Below, one piece after another: positions 20,155 to 32,138 of a stretch of DNA of 64,000 nt. Numbering within the stretch: position 1 is the first letter of the stretch; each line of letters begins with the position of its first letter. Under the pieces are notes generated by a model. That model searched no databases. It worked only from the letters and a program-made list of their open reading frames with translations, and was not told where the DNA came from. The position numbers and the translations under genes were made by a program. This stretch comes from Trichobilharzia regenti (Eukaryota; Platyhelminthes; Trematoda; Strigeidida; Schistosomatidae), in contig OX235268.1 in the NCBI GenBank assembly GCA_944472135.2, forward strand, positions 6,950,589-7,014,588, in the 5' to 3' direction.

Positions 20155-22250
20155 GGAAACTCATTTGCCCCGGCAACCGTACCTCATCTATAACGTGATA
20201 AAACCAACCTAATCTCTCCCACATGCCTTTACCTAAGGTCCGGTTATTCAGCTTACTAGAGATCCTATCGATATTTCTTCAATCGGGTTTATAAACTCAT
20301 TAGACTCTCCTGGATGTATAATCCCAAATTAGTTGTGATAGTTCTCCCATAATATAAGCAAACTGGTACTTTGTAATGTCTAAAGCATGCCATATGAAAA
20401 GTGGCCAGGAATACCTAGCAATAACAAACTCAACCAACCAACCATTTTCCCCAAGTTCATTCAACCTACCCTTATCCCTAATCGTACCAAAAAAAAAAAA
20501 AAACTACTCAGTAGAATATGACTTAATTTGCTCCGGTGCTCAAAACTCTTCTACCCTTTACTTTTTAAAAAAGACGTTTTAACTACTAACTGCACAGTAG
20601 CCATTTAACTAACTCACTGGTTTCCTCTTCACTGTAATCTTCAATAAGTTCGTCAGTATAATTATTTCCGAAAACCATTACATTAGCAACCATATCTTTT
20701 AATATTTTACGAATATACTTATATTATTAGCATAATACACTGCACTATTTTTGAGTTGAATTGATTATCTTCAGTCAACAGTTACCCATTCTCATATAAT
20801 TTTCTAAAATTCATAATGTTAAAGCTATGTAGTATTTCTGTTAATATCTTTTATAATATGTTTAGACACGTTACTTTGCAATGTCAGATGTCTACTATAT
20901 ACAAGACTGTCATGATAATTTAGTACACTAAGTCCTGCCAACCGACCTTACCTTCAGTTCATACTACCTACATTGATCCCTAACTATATTGTTCTGCTGA
21001 ATCTTGCTTCACTATTCACAAAACCTATTCTTTTTATTCTTTAAGGTTTTAACTTATTGTAAAGTAATCTGTTCATTAGGACGCATGCATACATATATAA
21101 TGTTCATAAAGATGTATGTGGAGACCTATTGGAAGCACTCATTAAGAAAGCTAGGGAGATGGAATATGGGGTACGAACATGTCTGGTACCAAGCAGTATA
21201 TTTGCGGTAGCCATAATAATCATATTCTCAGAGCTTAACATCAAAAAAGGAGGGAGGGTGGCGTTAGCTGATCAGTAGATATGGTGGGGGTCACCAAGGT
21301 GAATCGCCCCATTCTGCAGGAACAGCAATATACAAATTAAAGGCTCGAGATATTTCTGATTTTTATGAGGGCTTAGATCTTTATCTTGAAAAAGATAATA
21401 ACGAACGCCTTGACAGATCATGCTTCTACCTTTAAATATATACCATTCGCTCAGCCTATTGTTGAGATGCGACCATGTGGGATCTGCACAGATTTATGGG
21501 GAATCTTATAAATCAACTTGCTGTCCATTGTCGGATCTTTAAATACCACTTCACAATGTCTTATCGGATTCATTTTCTAATGACGTCTTTACTTAATCCT
21601 CATTGTATCCCATTAAACCTAACATTTTATAGCTCTTTATGAATTTGATTCGACTTATTCTATTCCTATTCTCTGTGAGGTACGGTTGTGCACCAAATGC
21701 ACAAAAAAGCATAAAATAAAAAAACAGACATAAGGAAAAAATGTATTAAAACCAAAAGTGGACATCATGATAGAACGAACTACATTGGTAGCATTATACA
21801 TTGCAAATGAACGTTGTCAGCCTATGGAGTTTTCTATATTAATGCATTTATTAGTGATACTTGCACTTACCCATTTCATTACACTTTATTGATTCACCTT
21901 AGCACTTTTAGTTTTCTAAAAACAGCTTTCAATCCCTTGTAAACGTTGTACTTACCTCAATATTGGTTGGTTATCGTATGCCGACAACCACGGGATGAAA
22001 ACGAAACGAAATCGATTTTCCCGCTCAACCTGGAGGACAATTGTACAATTCAATAACTATACAGCCTAGTTCTGACAATGTGTATTTATATATATATCAA
22101 ATATTTAACTGTTGAAACATTATTAACTTGTAGACAATCTACGATTTGATATTATATCATACTTGATCGTGCCTGTAAAAATGGCATGCATTTTCATGTA
22201 AATTTATATGTTTATATGAGAATATATATTATTATTATTATTATTATTAT
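20155..22250 (+). other. 3' UTR of element A with TTA tail
   Basis: No protein was recognised. From about 20,850 to the TTA repeat (22,228-22,250) it is closely similar to the 3' UTR of element B (25,160-26,570), while 20,155-20,850 is not. An A-rich run sits at 20,490-20,503. Confidence 0.7.
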
Positions 22251-22251
22251 C

Positions 22252-24674
22252 TTTAATGTTACAGCCAATCTTCCTTTCAGTTATAAAATTATCGGAGGCG
22301 ATTTCAACTTGCCAGAAGTATCATGGTCTTCACTCCGAGGACCCCAAAGGTATGATAATCTCATAAATTCCATCGTCACAGGAGGGTGGACACAACACAT
22401 AAATTCACCCACTAGATCCGCAAATATCCTAGACCTTATTTTCACGAACAACATAACGCCATCTACAGTACATGTGGGACATGAATTTCCAGGTAGTGAC
22501 CATAGAATAGTAGTTTGTTCTTTTGACATCTTTCCTGAAAGAAAACGCAGAGATGAAGCTGGCCAGATACATATGAGATTGTACACACATGCTGACTGGG
22601 ACTTGTATCAGCACCTAATTAGATGTTCTAATTGGGACTCGTACTTTTCGAACCAGTCCTTAGATGCAATTCTTAACAACTTCTATCAGAATATTAACTC
22701 AATTCACGACGTCATTGCACCCGAGAAGATTCTTAACTTCAGATTCCCCCAAAGTGATTATATTCCGACATCGTTTAGAAGAAGTCTACGTAAGCACTCA
22801 ATAAAATACTACAGATATCATGACTTATCGTCATTAATTGCCATAACGTCCCTTCTCAGTAGAATTGAAGAGTTGAGAAATATAGGCCTCAGAAACAAAG
22901 AAATGCAGGCCATTCATGCACCGCATAACTCAGGAGAAATAGCCAAACTTTTTAAAAGTAGGTTGACGAACTCCAAAACACCCTATCCGAAAATAATATA
23001 CTTAGACGGCATTGCTTACGAAAATAATGAGGCGATATGTGAACTGTTTAGCAAGCACTTCGCCAGATTATACACCTTAGAGAACGATGAAGTCGTGGAT
23101 TTCCCACGTAAAACAGACGAATGTTTAAGTGACATAATTTTCACCACACATGAGATCGATAAAGCTGTCGCAAATCTTAAGCTTAGTAACACTACTGGCC
23201 CAGACGGTATATCTTCCGTTCTGCTGAAAAAAGGTGGTAATGACATGAGTTTACTCTTACTCAAGTTATACTCAATTTCATTAAGCGATGGGACATACCC
23301 TAACTGCTGGAAGAAGTCTTATATTGTACCTATCCATAAATACGGGCCTATAGCTGATATCAACAACTACCGCCCCATCAACATCACGTCTGTAGTTTCA
23401 CGTGTAATGGAAAAGATAGTTAAGACTCAAATCATTCAGTACTTGCTGTCAAATGACCTACTATCCCCATCCCAATACGGTTTCTTAAGTAGAAGGTCGT
23501 GCATAACTTGCCACTTAGATTATTTTGACTACATTACACAAAGCATTGATAATGGGCGTTCGGTAACAACATTGTTTCTCGACGTTAGCAAGGCCTTCGA
23601 TAAAGTCCCACATATCAGACTCCTAACAAAACTCCAATCCTACGGAATAACCGGAAAGCTTCACAAATGGATAAGTTCTTTTCTCACAGAAAGACAGCAA
23701 TTAGTCAAAATCAACCACCAGTTGTCTTCCTCAAAGCCGATAACCAGTGGTGTAATACAAGGTAGTGTTCTTGGCCCTATTCTGTTCCTCTTATTTATAA
23801 ATGACATAGTCTCTGTAATCAAGTATGGCAAGCCATACCTTTTTGCAGATGATCTCAAGATAGTATATGATTATGGGTACGGTGATATGAGCGTCGAAAG
23901 CAAGATCCAACAAGACTTAAACGATCTAGGCGATTGGAGCGAAAAGTGGCAACTGACTTTCAACCCAGACAAGTGCGGTATAACCCACCTTGGACGCTGG
24001 AAACCGATAATGTGCCTATATATGTACGGTAAGCTCCTCTCAAAACTGAACACAGTCACAGATCTCGGGATAACATACTCAGATTTATCCTTTTCCGATC
24101 ATGCAAACAAGGTTGTATCTGACTGTAAACGACTTACTGGCTTTGTACTGCGTAACTTCTACACCCAAGAAGCAAGATTAGCTATATATAGGACATGTAT
24201 CCGTCCCAAACTTGAATATTGTGCTCTCCTATTTAGTAACCTCAGGTCTGTAGACAGAAAAAAATCGAAAGTGTCCAGAGATTCCTCACGAAACGCATAA
24301 TAGGGTTCGACCAACAAGTGGAATATGTTGACAGGTGTGTACGTCTGAAATTAGAGCCTCTGTGGTTAAGGAGAGTGAAGTGCAACCTATTTCTACTCTT
24401 CAAAGTCATTAGGAAACACTGCTACAGTAACTCATCCATAACGTGGGAAAATATTAAATCATATCAGCTGCGAAACCACGACTACCTTGTCAAGGTGGCT
24501 ACCCACAGAAAATCCATTAGGGCAAACTTTTTCACCATAAAATATTGCACTCTTTGGAACCAACTACCACCTGAAATAAGATGTTGTGAAAACCCTGATG
24601 GGTTCAAACGGAGCCTAGAAAGACACTTTAACATGTCCACCCTAGCTCGTCTAAAAGACCACAACTGTTGGTAG
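22252..24674 (+). pseudogene. CR1 ORF2 of element B (truncated, one frameshift)
   Basis: Starts within the endonuclease (NVTANLPFSYKIIGGDFNLP), then GSDHRIVVC and the full RT set including YRPINITSVVSRVMEK, DVSKAFDKVPH, GVIQGSVLGP and FADDLK. By chance the frame is open upstream into the tail of element A, so the start at 22,186 is not meaningful. At 24,258-24,264 seven A produce a switch: the zero frame ends at 24,300 and the -1 frame carries the C-terminal domain to 24,674. The zero-frame codons are AGA AAA AAA TCG, that is an A AAA AAA heptamer. Confidence 0.85.
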
Positions 24675-26570
24675 AACGGAAATTGAAGGCCAGTCCAGTC
24701 TTCAGTATAGTCACATACGTATATCTCGACTCTAATACTCACGCAGCGAACGTTAACTAATTTACTGATTTCTATTCTCTATAATTTTCACTAAGTTGTG
24801 TTGGTAAAAGTAACACTGGAAATAATTGTAATAGCATCCACACCTTTTAACGTTTTACATATGTATATACTAATATAATAATACTTATTAATCATGCATG
24901 TTCAATTCTTAAATTAGATGGTTATTAAAATACTTAAAATATTTATGCATCAAATGTTCTCTTGCTTTACCACGCTTGTTTCCCTTATAACACTCAATTA
25001 TTGAACCTAGTGTATTATTTGATATACGAATTATATTATTGATTATACTCTTATCATATATGGTTTGATTTACTCTACGGCTCCCTGTAGACTAACTACC
25101 ATTCTTCAGTATACACACACTGCAGTATTGTTAACCAAATGCCAAAATTTTGTTGGTTCTGTGTTAATATCTTTTTATAATATGTCTAGACACGTTACTT
25201 TGCAATGTCAGATGTTTACTATATATAAGTACACTAAGTCATGCCAACCGACCTTACCTTCAGTCCATACTACCTAAATTGAACCTTAACTATAGTGTTC
25301 TGCTAAATCTTGCTCCACTATTCACAATACCTATTCGTTTTACTCTTTAAGGTTTTAACTTCTTATAAAGTAATCTGTTCATTAGGATGCATGCACACAT
25401 ATATAATATGTTCGTAAAGATGTACGCGGAGACCTATTGGAAGCACTCATTAAGAAAGCTAGGGAGATGGAATATGGGGTACGAACATGTCTGGTACCAA
25501 GCAATATATTTGCGGTAGCCATAATAATCATAGTCTCAGAGCCTAACATCAAAAAAGGAGGGAGGGTGGTGCTAGCTGATCAGTAGATATGGTGGTGGTC
25601 ACTAAGGTGAATCACCCCATTCTGCAGGAACAGCAATACGCAAATTGAAGGCTCGAGATATTTCTGATTTTTATGAGGGCTTAGATCTTTATCTTGAAAA
25701 AGATAATAGTGAACGCCTTGACAGATCATGCTTCTACCTTTAAATATATACCATTCGCTCAGCCTATTGTTGAGATGCGACCACGTGGGATCTGCACAGA
25801 TTTATGGGGCATCTTATAAATTAACTTGCTATCCATTGTCAGATCTTTAAATACCACTTCACAATATCTTGTCTCACTTATTTTCTAATAACGTCTTTAC
25901 TTGATCCTCATTATATTCCATTAAACCTAACATTTTATAGCTCTTTATGAATTTGATTCGACTTATTCTATTCCTATTCTCTGGAGGGTACGGTTGTGCA
26001 CCAAAAAGGCAAAAAAGGCATGAAATAAAAACAACTGGCTTGAAAATAATTGTATTAAAGCCAAAAGTGGACATCATGATAGTACAAAATATATTGGTAT
26101 TATTATACATTGCAAATGAACGTTGTCGGCCTAAGGATTAATTACTTCCCCATTCTGTTTTCTATATAAATGTGTTTATTAATGATATATTTCACTCACT
26201 TAATCTATTACACTTTAATGATTCACCTTAGCACTTTAACTTTTCTAAAACAGCTTCCAATCCCTTGTAAACGTTGTACTTACCTCAATATTGGTTGGTT
26301 ATCGTATGCCTACAACCACGGGATGAAAACGAAACGAAGTCGATTTTCCCGCTCAACCTGGAGGACAACTGTACAATTCAATAACTATACGGCCTGGTTC
26401 AGACAATCAGTGTAATTATATATATATATCAAATATTTAACTGTTGAAACATTATTAACTTGTAGACAATTTAAGATTTGACATTATATCATACTTGATC
26501 GTGCCTGTAAAAATGGCATGCACTTTCATGTAAATTTATGTTTATATGAAAATAAAATTATTATTATTAT
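24675..26570 (+). other. 3' UTR of element B
   Basis: Non-coding. 24,675-25,827 matches element C inverted; 25,160-26,570 also matches element A. The end holds GGCATGCACTTTCATG and the TTA tail, the same end as in the short insertion at 9,716-9,885. Confidence 0.7.
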
Positions 26571-26576
26571 TATGCA
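26571..26576. repeat. Target-site duplication, right copy (TATGCA)
   Basis: Second copy of the duplication at 138-143, between the TTA tail of element B and Gypsy pol. Confidence 0.7.
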
Positions 26577-27665
26577 CTTTTTGGGGTTAATGACGACTCT
26601 ATATTGCTGAAATCATTGAAATAAGATGGTGAGGTGATCTGAATGTTCTTCAGGCGACGAGCTAGCAATTAAAACGTCATCGATGTATACAAATACAAAG
26701 TCCAAACCTTTTGTGACCTGATGCATGAAACGTTGGAAGGACTGTGCGGCATTCTTTAGACCAAATGTCATACGGAGAAATTCGAACAAACCGAAAGGTG
26801 TGATGATGGCCGTTGTTTCTATATCCTCTGGGGCAACTGGTATTTGGTGATAGGCCCTGACCAAGTCTACTTTAGAAAAAATGGTTTTTCCATGTAATGT
26901 CAGGGAGAAATCATGTAGATGGGGAATCGGGTAACGGTCGGGAACTGTGGCATCGTTTAAATGTCGGTAATCCCTACATGGCCTCCAATCATGATCAGCT
27001 TTGGGCACCATGTGTAAGGGCGAAGACCAAGGACTATTGGAGGGTCTGATGATGCCGAGCTGCATCATGTGTTCAAATTCTGCCTTGACTGCTGCTAATT
27101 TGTCCGGGGGTAATCTACGAGGACGAGCACGAACTGGTTGACCCGTAGTAACTATCTTGTGATTGACTGCATGAGGGACATCCTCAATGTTGTACGACGG
27201 CTTAAGAATTTTAGGGAAACGATGAAGTAGGGCGGAAAAAGGGCAATCTGCTGGTCTTTCAATACTGATATTATAGACAGAATAATTGGAGATAATTCCA
27301 TGTACCTTTAGTTGGGTGTTGTCATCAATCAGTTTTTTATTGTTGACGTCAACTAACAGGTTGAAATTACTCAAGAAATCAGCCCCGAGGATGGCGTGAC
27401 CGACGTCGGCTACTATGAAAATCCACGTGAAACGCCGACGTAAACCTAGATCCAGTATGAGGGATTGCTCTCTATACGTCTGTATGCTTGTGTGGTTAGC
27501 TGCCCGGAGAGACAGTTTTCCGGGTGTCCGTGTAGATCGCCTGGATAGTGAAGGAGAGATCACGCTAACTTCTGCTCCCGTGTCTACCAGGAAAAAAGTG
27601 TCTGAAGTTTTGTCCTTCACATAGAAGAGGCGACTTGTTTGCTTGCCAGTAACAGCTGTCGCCAT
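26571..27665 (-). pseudogene. Gypsy pol: protease and reverse transcriptase, one nonsense codon
   Basis: From ATG 27,665: aspartic protease with [12 protein letters not shown] (about residue 25) and AILGADFL, then RT with [58 protein letters not shown] and the catalytic [12 protein letters not shown] at 26,615-26,613, most simply a CGA to TGA transition, ends the frame after LTILFQ; the frame then continues to VVINPKKC at the insertion border. The protein processes Gag-Pol and copies the RNA. The ATG overlaps the gag stop codon. Confidence 0.85.
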
Positions 27666-28552
27666 CACTGTCTGGCTGAGGCGTTTCCCTGAGCCTGGTT
27701 GGCTTCGCTAAAGCTGCACGGTTTTACACATTTCAGGGCATGACGTCCAAACTTCCAGTGATACCAGCATATATTACTATCCCGAGAAGACGTGTGAGAA
27801 CGCTGTTGTGAGAAGAATCGTCGTCGTGATGGTGACCTTCTTTGTGAGCTCAGCCTCCGGACTCGTCGATCAGACCTATTAGTTTCCAACTTGTCAATCC
27901 TTGCCGCTAAGTCTGCAATGGCGGCGAGTATCGTTGTGTCTGCCGTGGGTGTGGAATGACACGGTGTGGCACTATCAGATGCTACGTGACTTATGGTGTT
28001 ATCAGATAAAACATCCATAATACTATCTGCCATGTCACATTGTGGGTCCAAGTCATACGACTTTCCTGAGATGATTAAAATTTGCTGGACATTTCTAGGT
28101 AAACGTTGCAACCACATCTGTTTCAGCACTACCTCGTCTACTTTATGGTGTCCGATTAACTGGCGCATGTGCCTGAGGAGCTGGGATGGCTTACGTGGGC
28201 CTAGTTCACAGCCTGTGAGCAATTGTTGGATTCTTTTCCCATCTGACAAACTGGTGCGTTGTATGAGGAGGGCTTTAATTTTATCAAATTGGTTTTCCGT
28301 CGGGGGATTTTCGACGAAATCGCTGATTTCTGTCAATACTGACGGAGGAAGTTCTGCCAGCACTACACCATATTTGGCTATCTGGGACTTAATGCCCCGT
28401 GCTTCTAGCAACAGCTCAATTACCGCAAACCAAATCCTTGGTTCTGCGAAACCGTAATGAGGTAAACGAAAATCAGTGATGGCATTTATTGTGGCATTTG
28501 TCTCGCTATTAGTTGTCTGCTCGTTTGATGTACCGGACTGAGGTGACGACAT
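27665..28552 (-). CDS. Gypsy gag with CHCC-type finger
   Basis: About 295 residues from ATG 28,552 ([14 protein letters not shown]). The capsid region includes [19 protein letters not shown], then [17 protein letters not shown] and [11 protein letters not shown] basic [17 protein letters not shown] stretch precedes the finger [14 protein letters not shown] followed by VKPC, which is CX2HX9CX3C. The frame is open upstream to 28,639, but the ATG at 28,552 starts the conserved part. The stop is the TGA at 27,667-27,665, sharing its A with the pol ATG. Intact. Confidence 0.85.
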   Translation of the reverse strand: MSSPQSGTSNEQTTNSETNATINAITDFRLPHYGFAEPRIWFAVIELLLEARGIKSQIAKYGVVLAELPPSVLTEISDFVENPPTENQFDKIKALLIQRTSLSDGKRIQQLLTGCELGPRKPSQLLRHMRQLIGHHKVDEVVLKQMWLQRLPRNVQQILIISGKSYDLDPQCDMADSIMDVLSDNTISHVASDSATPCHSTPTADTTILAAIADLAARIDKLETNRSDRRVRRLSSQRRSPSRRRFFSQQRSHTSSRDSNICWYHWKFGRHALKCVKPCSFSEANQAQGNASARQ

Positions 28553-28692
28553 TATATATATGAGGTTATTGGTGCAAAATAGGGTGCAAATATAAACCAC
28601 ACACAAAATCACAATGAATATACAAAATAGCAAAAACAAGAATATGAATATGTCAAAATAATCCGTGTTCTTATCGGGCTCACCAATTAATT

Positions 28693-28979
28693 TGTAGGGG
28701 ACTAATACTAGAGTTCACTAATATTACAAATATGAGAATAATAATCCAAGGCAATGGAATGTTTAATAACAATATATTACCGAAAATGCAGTGACGAGTT
28801 ATATCAACAAAAAGGATTACTTGGATACAAAGTTCAAGTCCTCTGCTACAAATTATTTATATAATCCACGAGTGCGTTAATTGTTTGTGTTGTGTCTGCG
28901 GTAGCTGTTGTGTTCCGGTTGTAGAAACGTCTTCGGTTGCGAGTAGTAGACTCCTACAATAAATCCGAAGTATACAACA
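28693..28979 (-). repeat. Putative Gypsy 5' LTR
   Basis: On the minus strand the segment starts TGTTGTATA and ends CCCCTACA; eight bases later TGGTGAGCCCGA could serve as a tRNA primer-binding site. No second LTR is in the window, so the borders are tentative. Confidence 0.4.
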
Positions 28980-29176
28980 CAGTGTAAGTTGAACAAGTAA
29001 GCGGAAAAAACCAGAGAGAAGACGAAGTCACCAACAGCAGAGTGTATTTTTCAATTCTCCACGGAATTTAAGTATATTTCAACAAGAAGCGTTTTAAACA
29101 AAAATCATGTACAATATCTCTAATTTCTACAAATAACCAAAAAGTGTACAATCACCTTGTTACGTACTCCACATTT

Positions 29177-29594
29177 CAGTCTTCTGAAAGTCATCTGATG
29201 GTTTTTCGATGGCTGATTGTGATTCCAATATCTAATGTCGTTTTTACGAGCTAGTATTAACCAATTTGATTTCTTTGTGCTCGCCTCTTGATTGTGAGGT
29301 ATAGGTTTCTAATCTTCGGTGAACTTCTGCGTAGCTCGTCCCGCCACTCGACTGTCGTAGCTTTGGTTGATTCTAGAAGGATTAGTGCTGGGATTAATTA
29401 GCAAATCGACTTAATATGATTATGAGCAATAGTTTTTGCTCGAAACGTCATCAGTTAATATTACTGCATAACACTGTGTGATTTATAAGAACGAAATCTT
29501 ATCTATTATGGAATTATAACTTAAGCCATGTCACATGTTAAAAAAATCACAATCAGCCGTCGGAAAACCATCAGATGACTTTTAAAAGACTGGA
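29177..29594. repeat. MITE-like unit with about 48 bp inverted ends
   Basis: The left arm (29,177-29,225) and right arm (29,545-29,594) are inverted copies sharing AGTCATCTGATGGTTTT and GGCTGATTGTGATT with a few mismatches. The 320 bp between them have no coding sequence but contain the GAGCA/TGCTC hairpin (29,426-29,448) also seen at PLE 3' ends. Confidence 0.5.
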
Positions 29595-32138
29595 TTAAGA
29601 CTTACCACTGGCATGGTTATGTAGGTTGGCTTACAAATTGATTATTGAATATAGGCAACTATTCAAATTCTGACGTCTGGTGGGTGGTTTGGATTTCTTC
29701 GTATGGTATTATGGTTTCATGTTATTTGACATAATGACATATTTGGCATTGTAAAAAACTAAATTTAAAACACTTAATCCGATATATTGCTCATGTCGAC
29801 AAAAACAAATACAATCAGCCTTCTCATAGTGTTCTAATGTTGTTAACTATCTTTTGAGCCACTATTCTTTGCAAGTAGGCAGAAAGAAACCTTCATTAGC
29901 TTTTTTATTATTTCCAGAAGTCCACCAAATATAGCTGTAGCATTTGTTAATATTCGTCGTCCTAAAGAGCGATCACGCACCCTAACTTCACATCATGCAT
30001 GATGTGAAATCAGTTCTTATATTGGAATTTTAATTCTTCCCATTAAAGACAAAGCTGAAATGGCCCACAAAACTTATACTTATTCAGTTATCTGTAGGAA
30101 TTTGTTTCCAACGTGTGTTTCAATGAACAGTTGTTTGTTCTTTATAAATTATTTAAATTAATCCCAGCGTGTTAAGAAAATCAAAACAAGATTTTTCTGA
30201 ACGTTTCGCCGTGTAAGCCACAGCTTCTTCAGCAGATTTATTCGGATTATAATTAATCATCAAAAATTGTAGTCAAAAAATTTTTTTTTTACATAAAATG
30301 AAGTCAGTTTATTTGAAGGTCATTTCTCCATGAACATTTTTTACCAATAGAAGTATGTAAGCTGTCCTCACATATATTTGTAATGACTAATGTCAAATTG
30401 TTGTTGTGTTTACTCTTCTATAGTTGATTTGTAAAGATTAGATTTGTATGCGTTTGTTCTATCTGCTAAAACGTGTCGATATGAACGAAGCTGTCTTCGA
30501 TCCAGTCGTTTTTGTTTCCTTAATCCACAGTACTACAGGATTTTCATATCCGAAAAACACAAAAAGTAACAATCCGGCCTGTTGTTAGACAAGATGATGC
30601 ATTAAAATCACTTGGCGTATCTGAATAGTGAATATACTGAAAATACACTTGTGCTTAGCAAATGATTGTGAATATATTGTTCAAATGCGTATTATTTTGT
30701 CATGGTAAAGAAACTTGTGCATCTATCCAATACGGTGGTTGTTGTAGTTATTGCTTTCGTTTGGAACTTATGTCGATTTATACTTTAATTAGTTACTAGG
30801 GTTTTCTAAAATCTGGTAGACTACCGTTTGAACTCAGGTCAACGGACAGTTAACATTGTGTGCATTAGGTCAAGTAGCTTGACTGGGAATTTTCTAGAAT
30901 GCCCTTCTAAAAAGCAGTAAGTAAAACTCCAGTCTCTTTTGATAATTTCATTTGAGTTCGTTGGTTTCTTGTTGTGCTAAGTATTAGTAAAAAGCTTGTT
31001 ACGTACTAGATAGTTTTCTTTGAAATCATATTGGTGTTTGCTTAAAGTTTGTTGTGCATAAAATGTACCTTAAATGACAGATTAGGCAGATTAAGAAGTG
31101 GATGATAGTTGATATGACACTTTGAGGTGCTCGAAATATCACCAAAAATGGCAAGAGTAAACAATAGACACCAAAGTGAAATGACATTGATTTGACCAAC
31201 CAAATAGCTCGACATTACCAATGGTTGCTAATCAAAATCCTCGTTGAAAAGTCTCCTAGATTTGGTTTTTGACTTCTCTATGGAAAATGTGTTTATAAGG
31301 TGGCATAAAACATGCAGATGTGGAGGGGGGATAATGACTCTGCAAAGGTATTGCTGGGCCATTGATGGTTATACATTCAGATGCAGCCACTTTATATAAG
31401 GAAGTTTGTATAAGTTTGCAAGTCGTACATAATTGGTGATTTTCTAAAACACTTTCTTCTCGAAATCAAAGTTCTCCCATAGTAATATATCGCGTATATG
31501 CAACCAGTATCTGCTACAGCTGGAGAAATAGAGAACGTATTGATTTGATGTGTCTATAACCACTTCTGTGAGACCAATTTTTGCAGCATATCAGAAATAT
31601 ATGGCCTATATGATTCATTTTTATTACATATATCGTAGGTACACTTCTTTGTAAATTAAGTACCACTTTTCACGTAGAAGAATCCGATTGGCTGTTTCAA
31701 GATCATCTGAAGTTGGTGTCTATTCTTTACTGTCGCCCCAAAAACAAAAATTTATCAATGTGTATAAACTACTGAAATATGGTTATAATTTAGTTTGAGG
31801 TACAGATAGAATTTAATTGGAACGGTGCTACGTATTATACATTTAAAAATTGTGTAAAATTATTATCATTGGCCATACCAACTTAGGTAGTGTATTTAAT
31901 CGACAAAGGAAAGGGAGTGAGATGAGTTTAAATTGATTTATTTACCGCTAAAATGGTGTACAAAAATCGAGATCAAAGCAAGAAGTCAACTACAATCTAG
32001 CAACAGTAATTATTATGATGGAATTTCAATCAGTATAAAGCCTAGAACTCTTTATAACGTGCCTTCATAAACGATAAAATTGCAGCTAGTTAGTTTTAGC
32101 TGAAGCTTGTTCAAATTAGACGCCTATCACTTAAACTT
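29595..32138. other. No recognised gene
   Basis: AT-rich intergenic sequence. A T-run is at 30,280-30,291, a TGCATGATG palindrome is near 30,000, and a motif with ACGTTTCGCC and CTTCTTCAGCAG near 30,205-30,235 resembles PLE 3' sequence. Nothing coding is supported. Confidence 0.4.

Larger units (their letters stand above)
15290..22250 (+). mobile_element. CR1-like LINE, element A, full length
   Basis: 5' UTR (about 190 bp), ORF1, ORF2, a long 3' UTR of about 2.1 kb and a terminal TTA repeat (22,228-22,250). Both ORFs are open, so this is the best candidate for a recently active LINE here. The exact 5' border with element C is not resolved. Confidence 0.85.
22251..26570 (+). mobile_element. 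CR1-like LINE, element B, 5' truncated
   Basis: It begins at CTTTAATGTTACAG directly after the TTA tail of element A, inside the endonuclease domain, and ends in TTATTATTATTA at 26,558-26,570, next to the TATGCA duplication. A head-to-tail pair A-B results. It is the inverted twin of element C. Confidence 0.85.
26571..28979 (-). mobile_element. Ty3/Gypsy element, CsRn1-type, 5' portion
   Basis: Minus strand order: putative LTR (28,979-28,693), gag (28,552-27,665), pol protease and RT (27,665-26,571). The rest of pol is found at 143-1. The unusual Gag finger CX2HX9CX3C is what defines the CsRn1 group described from trematodes, to which the schistosome element Boudicca has been linked. Confidence 0.85.

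Noticed and set aside
22186..22250. Apparent N-terminal extension of the element B ORF2 with an isoleucine run
   Set aside because: It is the 3' tail of element A read through its TTA repeat, fused to B by chance.
25874..26110. Minus-strand frame of 78 codons in the CR1 3' UTR
   Set aside because: It is poorly kept in the sister copy at 21,580-21,800 and has no known domain; better seen as 3' UTR.
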